The notes below the pieces were generated by a model. The model made no database searches. It was not told where the DNA came from and saw only the letters and a list, made by a program, of their open reading frames with translations. Positions 1 through 8,137 of a stretch of 32,243 nt of DNA are shown piece after piece; the stretch's first letter is position 1, and each line of letters begins with the position of its first letter. Source of the stretch: JBLRWS01 sp047921075. GTDB taxonomy: Bacteria; Bacteroidota; Rhodothermia; Balneolales; Balneolaceae. Both the position numbers and the translations under genes were made by a program. The DNA lies in assembly GCA_047921075.1 (NCBI GenBank), contig JBLRWS010000029.1, positions 1 to 32,243 on the forward strand, in the 5' to 3' direction.

Positions 1-182
1 ATATAATGGATGTAGCACTACAGAGCGTTGTTTAAAGAGTTTTGAGATAGATTTTGCGGAAGTTGGGTTAAGCAGATTCTGCATCAGGGTGGGGTATGGC
101 CCGGGATTTTGTAAAGCCCTCACCGACAACGCCACAAAATAGTTTTGAACCTTTTGTTTCTCCGAGCGACTACCCGTATAGA

Positions 183-737
183 ATGAAACAGAAACCTACA
201 GATCGTCTATCCGATGAGGTGTTGATATCGCGGTATCAGCAGGGTGAAGAAGCGGCGTTGAAGCTGCTCATCAGGCGGTTCCACCCGCGGCTGGTCCGGT
301 TTGTGCGATCGGTGACCCGACACGGAGATGCATCGGAGGATATCGCCCAACAGTGCTGGGAAGCGATGCTGCCGCAACTTGCAGAGCTGAACATCGCCGT
401 CCGGTTTGAAGCGTGGGCATGTACCATCGCACGCAGAAAATCGGTCGACTGGATTCGCCACCGGCAACGGGAGCGCAAACTGGGCGAATCACTGAAAAAC
501 AGTGCCGAATTGGATGAGAAGCCAACCGAAGAGTGGAACCAAGATGAGAAGCTGAACCGGGTGCACACCGCTATTCAGCTGCTGCCGGCCACTCAGAAAC
601 GAATTCTGGAACTGTTTTACCTGGATCATTTGAACCTGCGGGAGATCGCCCGGCTGCTCGACATCCCGCAGGGAACCGTAAAATCCCGGCTGTTTCACGC
701 CCGGGAGCATCTGAAGGAAATCATCAACCCAACATAA
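183..737 (+). CDS. RNA polymerase ECF-type sigma-70 factor
   Basis: Alternative sigma factor that directs RNA polymerase to a small regulon. From the chosen start it is 184 residues. Region 2 (about residues 25-95) contains the acidic, aromatic ASEDIAQQCWEAML stretch, and region 4 (about 124-178) ends in a helix-turn-helix, LREIARLLDIPQGTVKSRLF, typical of ECF factors. The ATG at 183 gives the usual length and N-terminus. An in-frame ATG at 96, with a G-rich stretch just upstream, would add 29 proline/serine-rich residues unlike the family and cannot be excluded. The gene lies 12 nt before a small membrane protein with a good ribosome binding site, so the two are probably co-transcribed. ECF factors are commonly paired with a membrane protein that restrains them; that role for the neighbour is inference. 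The signal and regulon are unknown. Confidence 0.9.
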   Translation: MKQKPTDRLSDEVLISRYQQGEEAALKLLIRRFHPRLVRFVRSVTRHGDASEDIAQQCWEAMLPQLAELNIAVRFEAWACTIARRKSVDWIRHRQRERKLGESLKNSAELDEKPTEEWNQDEKLNRVHTAIQLLPATQKRILELFYLDHLNLREIARLLDIPQGTVKSRLFHAREHLKEIINPT

Positions 738-749
738 CGAGGACCCACC

Positions 750-1133
750 ATGAAAAAAGAAGAAATCGATCGGTTAATTACCGAATCCCTAAGCCAGGAA
801 GAAGCCGAATTTTACAACACCCTGGAGGGAGATACCGGATTGCTGCGAAGTATAAGCGGATTGTATAAAGGCAACCTCGCCTGGATGGCTGTGGTGATGA
901 CCATGGTGCATCTGGTGGTAGCTGTTGTAGCGTTTTACAGCGGCTATCAGCTTTTTACGTCCGGAACTGTGGAGGAGATGATCACCTATGGCGCGGTGAT
1001 GTTTATTGCCCTTCTGTTTGCGTCCATGATCAAACTGTGGACATGGATGCAGATGAACCGCAATGCGGCACTGAATGAAATCCGGCGGCTGGAATATCAG
1101 ATAGCTGTTCTGATAGAGAAGAGAAATTCGTAA
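750..1133 (+). CDS. small membrane protein, DUF6768-like, partner of ECF sigma factor
   Basis: Protein of 127 residues with an acidic N-terminus (MKKEEIDRLITESLSQEEAE), two hydrophobic helices at about residues 43-68 and 77-98, and a basic amphipathic C-terminus that could form a short coiled coil. It resembles DUF6768 proteins, which in Bacteroidota-like genomes often follow an ECF sigma gene; this is recalled, not searched. GAGGA lies 7 nt before the ATG. No zinc anti-sigma motif (HxxxCxxC) is present, so it is not a ZAS-type anti-sigma factor. It may still tether or modulate the sigma factor at the membrane, which is inference from position only. Confidence 0.8.
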   Translation: MKKEEIDRLITESLSQEEAEFYNTLEGDTGLLRSISGLYKGNLAWMAVVMTMVHLVVAVVAFYSGYQLFTSGTVEEMITYGAVMFIALLFASMIKLWTWMQMNRNAALNEIRRLEYQIAVLIEKRNS

Positions 1134-1155
1134 TACGAACTCATGGATTGGCTTT

Positions 1156-1192
1156 GCTGATGCGGGAATGAATCTGATTCATCTGCATCAGC
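1156..1192. terminator. strong two-tier hairpin after the sigma/DUF6768 pair
   Basis: Perfect 8-bp outer stem GCTGATGC/GCATCAGC (1156-1163 with 1185-1192), a small internal loop, then a perfect 6-bp inner stem ATGAAT/ATTCAT (1168-1173 with 1177-1182) closed by CTG. It starts 22 nt after the stop codon of the upstream gene. No T-tract follows, so it is either a weak or factor-assisted terminator or an mRNA-stabilising 3' hairpin. Apart from this, 1134-1362 shows no gene. Confidence 0.45.
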
Positions 1193-1362
1193 GCGGCTGA
1201 TCCCTCCCGGATAATGACTGTTCACAACTCACGCAACCGAAATCGATTTGGCAGCGAATAGAAGGGTTTGATGCAATGGGCCGTGTGGTGATCCCCACGA
1301 TTTTAATAACCTGAAACAGTATATTCGATTTATCGTACCCAAGCGAAACCAAATCATCTGTT

Positions 1363-2247
1363 TTGTCGAAACGAACGTACACCGAAGAAGAAGTGCAGCA
1401 ACTCATCCGGCGCGCAGCCGAACTGGAGGCGGAACGCTCGGTGTCGGGCAACCGCAAGGCGGGCATGGGCCTCACACTGGATGAACTCCGGACGGTAGCT
1501 GCCGATTCGGGACTGGACCCCACCCTGATTGACCGCGCCGCCACAGAGCTCGAAAAGGGCGAGCAAGCGAACAGCCACCCACTGCAGGCGGACGTTCAGG
1601 CCGATGAGATCTCCGCTGAAATCTGGCTGGAAGGGAAACCGGGCCCCGACACTCTGCAGATGCTTGTTACGGAGCTCAATCACTACTATGGCGTATCCAA
1701 AGAGGTGAACTGGTGGGATGATTTGTGGAGCAATTACTCGGGTAAGGCCAAAATCAAAAAGTCGCCCGGATGTATTGAGTGGAGCTACACCAGCTCGGCC
1801 GGCATCTACACAACTCACGCGCTGCTGCAAACGCACGGCAACCGGTTTCGGATTCGTATCAGCCGCCGGCAGCTGTGGGGTATGGAGTGGGGAAACAACT
1901 GGGGGAGTCTTCTGGCGCTTACACCGCTGGCCGTGGTGCCGGCTGTGGTTGGGGGTGTGGTATTTAACTCCGTAGTACTTGGTATTGCCGCCGGAATCGG
2001 CCTCTTTTTAGCCGCTGTTCCGTTTCTGAAATTGTACGAAAAACGCTCGCTTAAGAAACATCAAAAAGAGGTTGCCGCTACCGCACAACGACTGGTTCGG
2101 TTTATTGAAAAGGCAGATCGTCTGTCGGAAGCCGAAGGGGTGGAGGCCCCGATTAAAACGAGCCGCGCCGTAACCCTGCCGGACGAGAGCCGTGCAGAGA
2201 CGACCGATGAAACACAGGGCCGGCTGAGGAATCAATTGAGGGAATAA
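1363..2247 (+). CDS. conserved two-helix membrane protein of unknown function
   Basis: Protein of 294 residues read from a TTG start (MSKRTYTEEEVQQL). Residues 1-65 hold a helical segment of the form YTEEEVQQLIRRAAELE, then LTLDELRTVAADSGLDPTLI. I recall this module at the N-terminus of diverse Rhodothermota/Gemmatimonadota-type proteins, possibly as a small interaction domain. Residues 80-170 look like a soluble beta-rich domain. Two adjacent transmembrane helices follow at about 182-203 and 204-224, then a basic, charged cytoplasmic-type tail. No ATG is present in a useful position and no clear ribosome binding site is visible, so the start is uncertain. I do not recognise a catalytic motif. 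A link to the sigma factor upstream is possible but unsupported. Confidence 0.7.
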   Translation: MSKRTYTEEEVQQLIRRAAELEAERSVSGNRKAGMGLTLDELRTVAADSGLDPTLIDRAATELEKGEQANSHPLQADVQADEISAEIWLEGKPGPDTLQMLVTELNHYYGVSKEVNWWDDLWSNYSGKAKIKKSPGCIEWSYTSSAGIYTTHALLQTHGNRFRIRISRRQLWGMEWGNNWGSLLALTPLAVVPAVVGGVVFNSVVLGIAAGIGLFLAAVPFLKLYEKRSLKKHQKEVAATAQRLVRFIEKADRLSEAEGVEAPIKTSRAVTLPDESRAETTDETQGRLRNQLRE

Positions 2248-2349
2248 GGACGGGAAAGCCCGGCGCCCCAAGCACATCCACACAGAGCTGAAAACCGTGT
2301 CCGCTTCGTTTTGTATATTTTCATCCTTATGATGAATTAAACCGATCGA

Positions 2350-4965
2350 ATGTTCGTACGAATTTCTCTTTCTGCTCTTCTACTTCTCGTTGTTGGTGCC
2401 GCCTGCCAACAGGCCCTGGGCCAAACCGGATTTATGCCGGATGAAATAGACTACAATCCGCAAATCACAACACCTGCCGAAGCGATTGGGCATGAGCTGG
2501 GTAAACAGACGGTGCGCTACGATCAGATTATCCGTTATTTCGAAACGCTGTCGGCGCAATCTGACCGGGTATCGATGGAGATTGCCGGGTATTCCGTGGA
2601 GGGACGTCCTATTGCCATACTGGCCATTACATCCCCACAAAATCACGAAAATCTGGAGCAGATTCGCCAAGAGCACCTGATGCAGTACGGTTCAAACGCA
2701 CCGGATGATTCTGACGTTGAAGATACCCCGGTAATTACCTGGCTCGGCTTTGGTGTGCACGGTGCCGAAGCCGCAGGGTTGGAAGCATCGATTCCAACCG
2801 TATATCATCTGGCAGCCGGTGAGGGCCCGGTGATGGAGCAGGTGCTGCAACATAGTGTGGTTCTGGTGGTAGCGGCCATGAACCCCGACGGCCACGCCCG
2901 CAGAATCAATCACTCCCTCCGGTTTACCTCCAATACGGTGGTTCGCAACGGGGATCACGCCGGCCACGAGCTCTGGACCCGGCAGCGCACCAACCATTAC
3001 GGGTTTGACCTGAACCGACAGTGGCTGTTGGTGAACCAGCAGGAGGCCAATGTCTGGGTGCCGCTATGGCATCGGTGGAAACCGAATTTCAGTGCCGACT
3101 TCCATGAAATGGGCACCACCTCCGTGCGTCCGTCAACCTACTACTTTCCCCCCGGCAACCGCGTCCGCACCAACAGGGTGATTCCTGAAGAGCTGCGGCC
3201 GCTGAAACAGCGTTTTGCAGATTACTACAAAGAGGTTCACGATCAGCTTGGCACGCTCTATTTTACCGAAGAGGTGTATGACAACTTTTATACGGGAACG
3301 GGCTCTGCTTACCCTGATCTGTACGGCTCTTCCGGCGCGCTGTTTGAAGCCGGTACAGCCCATCTGGTTGAACTGGATACACCGCTTGGCCGATGGTCAC
3401 TTGCGGATAATATAGAGCTGCACTTTCGCTCGGCACTGGCAAGTGTGCTTGCCGCTGTTGAGCTGCGCGATGAACTAAAAGCGTATCGCAACACCTTTTT
3501 TGATGTGACACAACAGCAGGCGCGGCGGGATGAGCAAGCTGCATTTCTGTTTACCTCACCTGACCGATCCAGGGTGGCAGACTTTATCCGTATTTTGAAC
3601 ATCCATGAAATTGATGTCTATTCACTTGCCCGGGACTTTACGGCTGACGGCCAGTCGTTTTCAGCAGGAAAAGCGTGGCTGGTTCCCGTCGAACAGGACG
3701 CTTATCGTATGATCCGGTCCATTTTTGACCGCGTAACCGATTTCGAAGAGCCGGGCTTTTCGGATGTTACCGCATGGACATTGCCACTCTCTTACAATCT
3801 TGACTACACCTCCATTGACCGGAGCAGCTGGAGCACAGATTTACTGGGAGAACCGGTAACATCCATCGATAAGCAACAGGATCTACCCGAACGAGCCGGC
3901 TACGGATATATCTTTTCGTGGGATGATCATTTTGCACCGAGAGCGCTCTACCGTCTTTTGGACCGCGGTGTCATTGCCCGCGCTGTGCAAGTCCCGATCG
4001 AAGTGGCCACGGCCCGCGGGGAACAGTCATTCGGCCGGGGATCAATCTTTATTCCGCTCAGGGGGCAAACCATTCCGGACGATGACCTGTATGAGCTCAT
4101 GTCCGGCATCGCAGAGCGAGAAGGAATCGGTGTGCACGCGCTCCATAGCGGCACCACAGGTAACGAAGGAGCCGATTTTGGAAGCGGCCGGGCGTTCGGA
4201 ACCCTGGAGCGGCCTGAAGTACTGCTTTTGTTTGATGACGGTATTCAGCACTTCGATATGGGGCATATCTGGCACCTGCTGGATGTGGAAATGGAGATGC
4301 CGGTGGTTCTGAAGCAGAAAAACCGCATTCATGAGATTAATTGGAGCCGCTATTCTCATATTATTCTGCCCGGCGGTTGGGATGTTTCGCTGAGTGAATC
4401 GGCAACCACCCGGCTGACGCAGTGGATTCGGGAGGAGGGGGGAACGTTTATTGCCCTTGTGCAGGCGGCCGAATGGGCGCAGGAAGCGCTGCTTGGCCAA
4501 ACGCCACAAACCGACCGTACGCTGCAAGGAGTTCCCGGAATTCGGTTTGATGCGGACGATCTGAGGGCCCGTGAATCGGAGGATGTGGTATCCGGCGCCA
4601 TCTTTGCGGGTGATCTGGACATCAGCCACCCGATCGGGTTCGGCTTTCAGAACCGGACGGTGCCCAGCTACCGCAACACCTCCATTGTACTGGCCACGCC
4701 CGATAATCCCATCGCATCGGTCATTCAATATCACGAAGAGCCGCTGTTGGCCGGTTATGCGTCCGAGCGCCGCCAACGCGAAATCGGCGGCTCCCCCATG
4801 TTGATTGCCGAACGATTCGGGGCGGGTTCCATCATTCTGATGACCGACAACCCCACGTTTCGCGGTGCATGGCCCGGCACCGGCAAGTTGTTGATGAACA
4901 GCCTCTTTTTTTCCAAATTGTTTAGCACTCCGCGCAATCCCGGTGGGGCAAGAATCCGGCGATGA
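2350..4965 (+). CDS. M14 family zinc carboxypeptidase, exported
   Basis: Exported metallopeptidase of 871 residues. The N-terminus is a signal peptide; a cysteine at 19 (VGAAC) could be lipidated, but ordinary cleavage near ALGQ/T is equally plausible. Family M14 zinc ligands are visible: H137 and E140 in the HxxE motif (VHGAEAAG) and H252 in SADFHEMGT. The substrate-binding DLNR motif is at 220-223, and E333 in ALFEAGTAH is the likely general base. The C-terminal half (about 600-860) carries a glutamine-amidotransferase-like segment with HIILPGGWD, known from large M14 proteins of this bacterial group and probably not catalytic. The stop codon overlaps a possible start of the downstream S9 peptidase (ATGA), so the two are likely co-translated and act together on peptides outside the cytoplasm. 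The exact substrate is unknown. Confidence 0.9.
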   Translation: MFVRISLSALLLLVVGAACQQALGQTGFMPDEIDYNPQITTPAEAIGHELGKQTVRYDQIIRYFETLSAQSDRVSMEIAGYSVEGRPIAILAITSPQNHENLEQIRQEHLMQYGSNAPDDSDVEDTPVITWLGFGVHGAEAAGLEASIPTVYHLAAGEGPVMEQVLQHSVVLVVAAMNPDGHARRINHSLRFTSNTVVRNGDHAGHELWTRQRTNHYGFDLNRQWLLVNQQEANVWVPLWHRWKPNFSADFHEMGTTSVRPSTYYFPPGNRVRTNRVIPEELRPLKQRFADYYKEVHDQLGTLYFTEEVYDNFYTGTGSAYPDLYGSSGALFEAGTAHLVELDTPLGRWSLADNIELHFRSALASVLAAVELRDELKAYRNTFFDVTQQQARRDEQAAFLFTSPDRSRVADFIRILNIHEIDVYSLARDFTADGQSFSAGKAWLVPVEQDAYRMIRSIFDRVTDFEEPGFSDVTAWTLPLSYNLDYTSIDRSSWSTDLLGEPVTSIDKQQDLPERAGYGYIFSWDDHFAPRALYRLLDRGVIARAVQVPIEVATARGEQSFGRGSIFIPLRGQTIPDDDLYELMSGIAEREGIGVHALHSGTTGNEGADFGSGRAFGTLERPEVLLLFDDGIQHFDMGHIWHLLDVEMEMPVVLKQKNRIHEINWSRYSHIILPGGWDVSLSESATTRLTQWIREEGGTFIALVQAAEWAQEALLGQTPQTDRTLQGVPGIRFDADDLRARESEDVVSGAIFAGDLDISHPIGFGFQNRTVPSYRNTSIVLATPDNPIASVIQYHEEPLLAGYASERRQREIGGSPMLIAERFGAGSIILMTDNPTFRGAWPGTGKLLMNSLFFSKLFSTPRNPGGARIRR

Positions 4966-5003
4966 TACATACAAAAGATCAATTCACAATCCGTTCACTC
5001 GTT

Positions 5004-6980
5004 ATGAAATCCTGCAAAAATCTCCTTCTGATCGTTCCGCTTCTAATTTTATTCACAGCCTGCGACAACCGGGGTGACGACAATGAGTTCGTTAGCTACC
5101 CCGCCGACCTCTTTTTTGAAAGCATCACCTATAGCCTGGGGCATAGCGGTGGGTTTGCCTTTTCAGCGGATGAAACCCGGCTCATTATCAATTCCGATCA
5201 AAGCGGTGTATTTAACGCCTATGCACTGCATCTGGAAGATGGCCGGACGGAACCGCTCAGCGAATCGGAGAACAACTCGGTATTTGCCGTTTCCTGGTTT
5301 CCCAATGACGATCGCGTTCTGCTGACGGGAGATGTAGGCGGTAATGAACAGAACAGCGTGTTTGTGAGAGATCCCGATGGTACGCTGCACAACTTGTTGC
5401 CACCGGGAGAGTATGAAATTGCCGGCCAGCAATCGGGCCTGCGGTTTGAGGCGTGGCAAAGTAACGGCGAAGCCTTTTTCCTCTCTTCCACTGAACGAGA
5501 CCCTCAGGTGGCGGACCTCTATCGATACGATGCAGAAACCTACGAACGGGAGATGGTGTTCCGTAACACGCGTGAACGTCCGTTTCCAACCCGCGGCTTT
5601 AAAATCAGTCCGGATGGCCGCTGGCTCTCGCTCGATTTTCATCACACCCGGTACGACTTTGACATCTATCTGGTAGACCTTCACAGCAGTGACCGGCAGC
5701 CCAGACAGATCCTTGCAAGCGGCGAAGGCCGGGAGATTCTCCATCGCGGAATCACCTGGACCCCCGACAGCAAAAAACTGGTGTACGGCACCGACAAAGA
5801 CGGGGAATTTTTACAGGCCTGGACCTATGACGTAGAAACCGGGGAAACGGAGCAGCTCATTGAATCGGATTGGGATATCACCTCGGCAAGAACGGGCGTT
5901 GACAGCGGCGTTACCTACTCTCCGGATGGCGCCTACCGGGTAGAGATCATCAATGCCGATTCCGAGAATGAATTTACGATTCGGAACCGCGCAACCGGCG
6001 AACCGGCCGATCTCTCCTTTTTGCCGGATGGGATGCTCAGCAGTCCGCAATTTGCATCATCCGGCAGCCTGCTGGCGGTTGAGTTTGAACGTGATACGCG
6101 CCCGACCGATCTCTATCTCATCAACCTGGACCAACGAACAAGTAAGAAACTGACGGACGCACTAAACCCTGCAATTGAAGAATCACACCTGGTGGAGAGT
6201 GAAGTGGTGCGATTTAGCAGCTACGACGGGCTTGAAATTCCCGGCCTGATCTATCGCCCACACCGCGCGTCGCTATCGAATCCCGTACCGGCCATGGTTT
6301 GGGTACATGGCGGCCCCGGCGCCCAGAGCCGGAAAGGGTACAGCCCGGTCATTCAATATCTGGTGAACCAAGGATATGCCGTTTATGCCATCAACAACCG
6401 CGGATCACGGGGGTACGGCAAAACGTTCCGAATGATGGACCGGCGGAAACACGGTGATGTGGATCTCGGTGATGTGATCGCCTCGCGCGAATTTCTGGAG
6501 GGATTTGACTGGATTGATGAAGATCGAATCGGGGTGATGGGCGCCTCATACGGCGGGTATCTGACACTCTCGGCAATGACGTTTTACCCAGAGGTGTTTG
6601 ATGCGGCGATTAGCATTGTCGGCTTTTCCGATTTTATCGGCAACATTCGGGAGGGAGGCTGGCGCCTGCCACGGCTCCCGGCAGCATACGATGAGATGGG
6701 CCATCCCGAAGAGGATGCAGAGAGCCTTCGAAGCCGATCCCCGCTCTATTTTGCCGATCAGATTCAACGGCCGCTGTTTGTTGCAGCCGGCGCCAACGAT
6801 GTTCGTGTACCGGTTGACCAAAACGACCGCATGGTGGAAGCAGCACGTGCCAACAACGTAGATGTGGAATACCTGCTGTTCGAAGATGAAGGGCACGGAT
6901 TTCGAAAACGGGTGAACCGCATTACCGCAGCAGAGGCGTATGTGCAATTTCTGAACCGGGTGTTCGAGCTCCCAAAGTAA
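5004..6980 (+). CDS. S9 family prolyl-oligopeptidase-type peptidase, lipoprotein
   Basis: Serine peptidase of 658 residues from the chosen start. The N-terminus MKSCKNLLLIVPLLILFTAC is a clear lipoprotein signal with C20 as the lipidated residue. Residues 30-390 form a TolB/WD40-like beta-propeller (repeated FSADETRL, SPDGRWL and TPDSKKL blade motifs). The alpha/beta-hydrolase domain follows, with nucleophile S515 in GASYGGY, D599 in GANDVRVP and H631 in EGHGFRK, the complete triad of the dipeptidyl/acylaminoacyl-peptidase branch of S9. An upstream ATG at 4962 overlaps the previous stop and would add 14 residues before the signal, so 5004 is preferred. Neither start has a strong ribosome binding site, which fits translational coupling to the M14 gene. 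Likely role: cleavage of short peptides at the cell envelope. Confidence 0.92.
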   Translation: MKSCKNLLLIVPLLILFTACDNRGDDNEFVSYPADLFFESITYSLGHSGGFAFSADETRLIINSDQSGVFNAYALHLEDGRTEPLSESENNSVFAVSWFPNDDRVLLTGDVGGNEQNSVFVRDPDGTLHNLLPPGEYEIAGQQSGLRFEAWQSNGEAFFLSSTERDPQVADLYRYDAETYEREMVFRNTRERPFPTRGFKISPDGRWLSLDFHHTRYDFDIYLVDLHSSDRQPRQILASGEGREILHRGITWTPDSKKLVYGTDKDGEFLQAWTYDVETGETEQLIESDWDITSARTGVDSGVTYSPDGAYRVEIINADSENEFTIRNRATGEPADLSFLPDGMLSSPQFASSGSLLAVEFERDTRPTDLYLINLDQRTSKKLTDALNPAIEESHLVESEVVRFSSYDGLEIPGLIYRPHRASLSNPVPAMVWVHGGPGAQSRKGYSPVIQYLVNQGYAVYAINNRGSRGYGKTFRMMDRRKHGDVDLGDVIASREFLEGFDWIDEDRIGVMGASYGGYLTLSAMTFYPEVFDAAISIVGFSDFIGNIREGGWRLPRLPAAYDEMGHPEEDAESLRSRSPLYFADQIQRPLFVAAGANDVRVPVDQNDRMVEAARANNVDVEYLLFEDEGHGFRKRVNRITAAEAYVQFLNRVFELPK

Positions 6981-7103
6981 ATGGTTGCTGCGGATGAGGT
7001 GTGACTCTGCAACATAGCCAACAATATTCTGTATCATGAATACATTATAGTTGATACATCGCCACCAATAACCGGACGATTGACCATGAACGAGGACGAA
7101 CCT

Positions 7104-7838
7104 ATGAATACCCTTAAAAGCTTGAATCCCGACACGAAAACAGAAACCATTCAGGTAGATGTGTGGTCCGATGTGGTGTGCCCGTTCTGCTACATCGGCA
7201 AGAGAAATCTTGAAAACGCACTGGAACAGAGTGGTTTGGCGGACTCGGTAGAAGTGGTGTGGCGCAGCTTTGAACTGGCCCCCGATGCCGAGACCAAGCC
7301 CGGCGCATCCATCTATGAAGAACTTGCCGCGCGAAAGGGGTGGAGCACAGAACAGTCGAAACAGATTCACAATCAGATGGTGCAGATGGCCAAACAGTCC
7401 GGTCTCGACTTTGACTTTGATCAAACCATCCCGGCCAACAGTTTTAACGCCCATCGCCTGTTGCATCTTGCAAAGAAGCACGGAGTGCAAAATGATACAA
7501 AAGAGAGGCTACTCAAAGCGTACTTTACCGATGGTAAAAATATTGATGACCCCGATTTTCTGATCGCAACAGGAAAAGAAGCCGGGTTGAAGGAGACGGA
7601 GATTCGGTCGGCCCTGGAGAGCGACGATATTGAGAAGGAGGTTACGGAAGATATTCAGAACGCCCGGGCGATGGGTATCTACGGCGTTCCGTTTTTTGTT
7701 CTGGACCAGAAGTATTCCGTTTCAGGTGCCCAGCCTGTGGACGTTTTTGTTCAAGCACTTCAAAAAGCAAAAGCGGAGAAGACGCCCGAAGGGCTGCCTG
7801 CCGATGGTGATGTTTGTGGCCCGGATGGGCAGTGTTAA
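7104..7838 (+). CDS. DsbA family oxidoreductase, FrnE-like
   Basis: Thioredoxin-fold oxidoreductase of 244 residues. The active-site motif VVCPFCYIGK places the redox pair at C26 and C29, as in the FrnE/2-hydroxychromene isomerase branch of the DsbA family, and the cis-proline loop is seen in GVPFFVLDQKYSVSGAQP. A second cysteine pair closes the protein in CGPDGQC, a C-terminal feature known from FrnE-like proteins and possibly involved in relaying disulfides or binding metal. No signal peptide is present, so it is probably cytoplasmic. The ATG at 7104 is chosen because GAGGA lies 7 nt upstream; in-frame TTG at 7080 and ATG at 7086 are alternatives. An inverted repeat lies in front (7030-7058). 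Likely role: disulfide exchange in oxidative stress, by family analogy. Confidence 0.88.
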   Translation: MNTLKSLNPDTKTETIQVDVWSDVVCPFCYIGKRNLENALEQSGLADSVEVVWRSFELAPDAETKPGASIYEELAARKGWSTEQSKQIHNQMVQMAKQSGLDFDFDQTIPANSFNAHRLLHLAKKHGVQNDTKERLLKAYFTDGKNIDDPDFLIATGKEAGLKETEIRSALESDDIEKEVTEDIQNARAMGIYGVPFFVLDQKYSVSGAQPVDVFVQALQKAKAEKTPEGLPADGDVCGPDGQC

Positions 7839-8137
7839 TGCTATTTCTGTTTTCGTAAAGCGGATGTTCAAAGCCCCCGACTCTCTGAGCGAAACGGAGA
7901 TAATCCAGGAGTTCAGTCGTTCTTTTGCTGGCACTTGGCACAGCCATATTCTTGTCCCACGGAAAAACCCGGAGTAAAAAACGAGTCGATCTGGAACGCT
8001 GTCTCCAGACGGCCGCTGGCAGATATGTCCGCACTGGCAGTAAACGATGCGCTCGGTTTTACCTCACCGCGTTCATCCATGCAACGTTGAGAACCAAGCA
8101 AAAGAGGTTGGTATTGGACGAATCACACAACTCTATT
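7839..8137. other. about 300 bp without a convincing gene
   Basis: This stretch separates the DsbA-like gene from the convergent 3' end of the lipoprotein gene. No intrinsic terminator is visible. On the minus strand a 62-residue frame (8101 to 7913) ends in GQEYGCAKCQQKND, and a neighbouring minus frame contains VYCQCGHICQ around 8015-8045. If joined by one frameshift these would give a CxC...CxxC arrangement like a small zinc ribbon. This may be a decayed small gene or chance; I do not annotate it as coding. Confidence 0.3.

Noticed and set aside
4042..4974. Long open frame on the minus strand opposite the M14 carboxypeptidase gene
   Set aside because: Fully antisense to a well-supported gene and without recognisable motifs.
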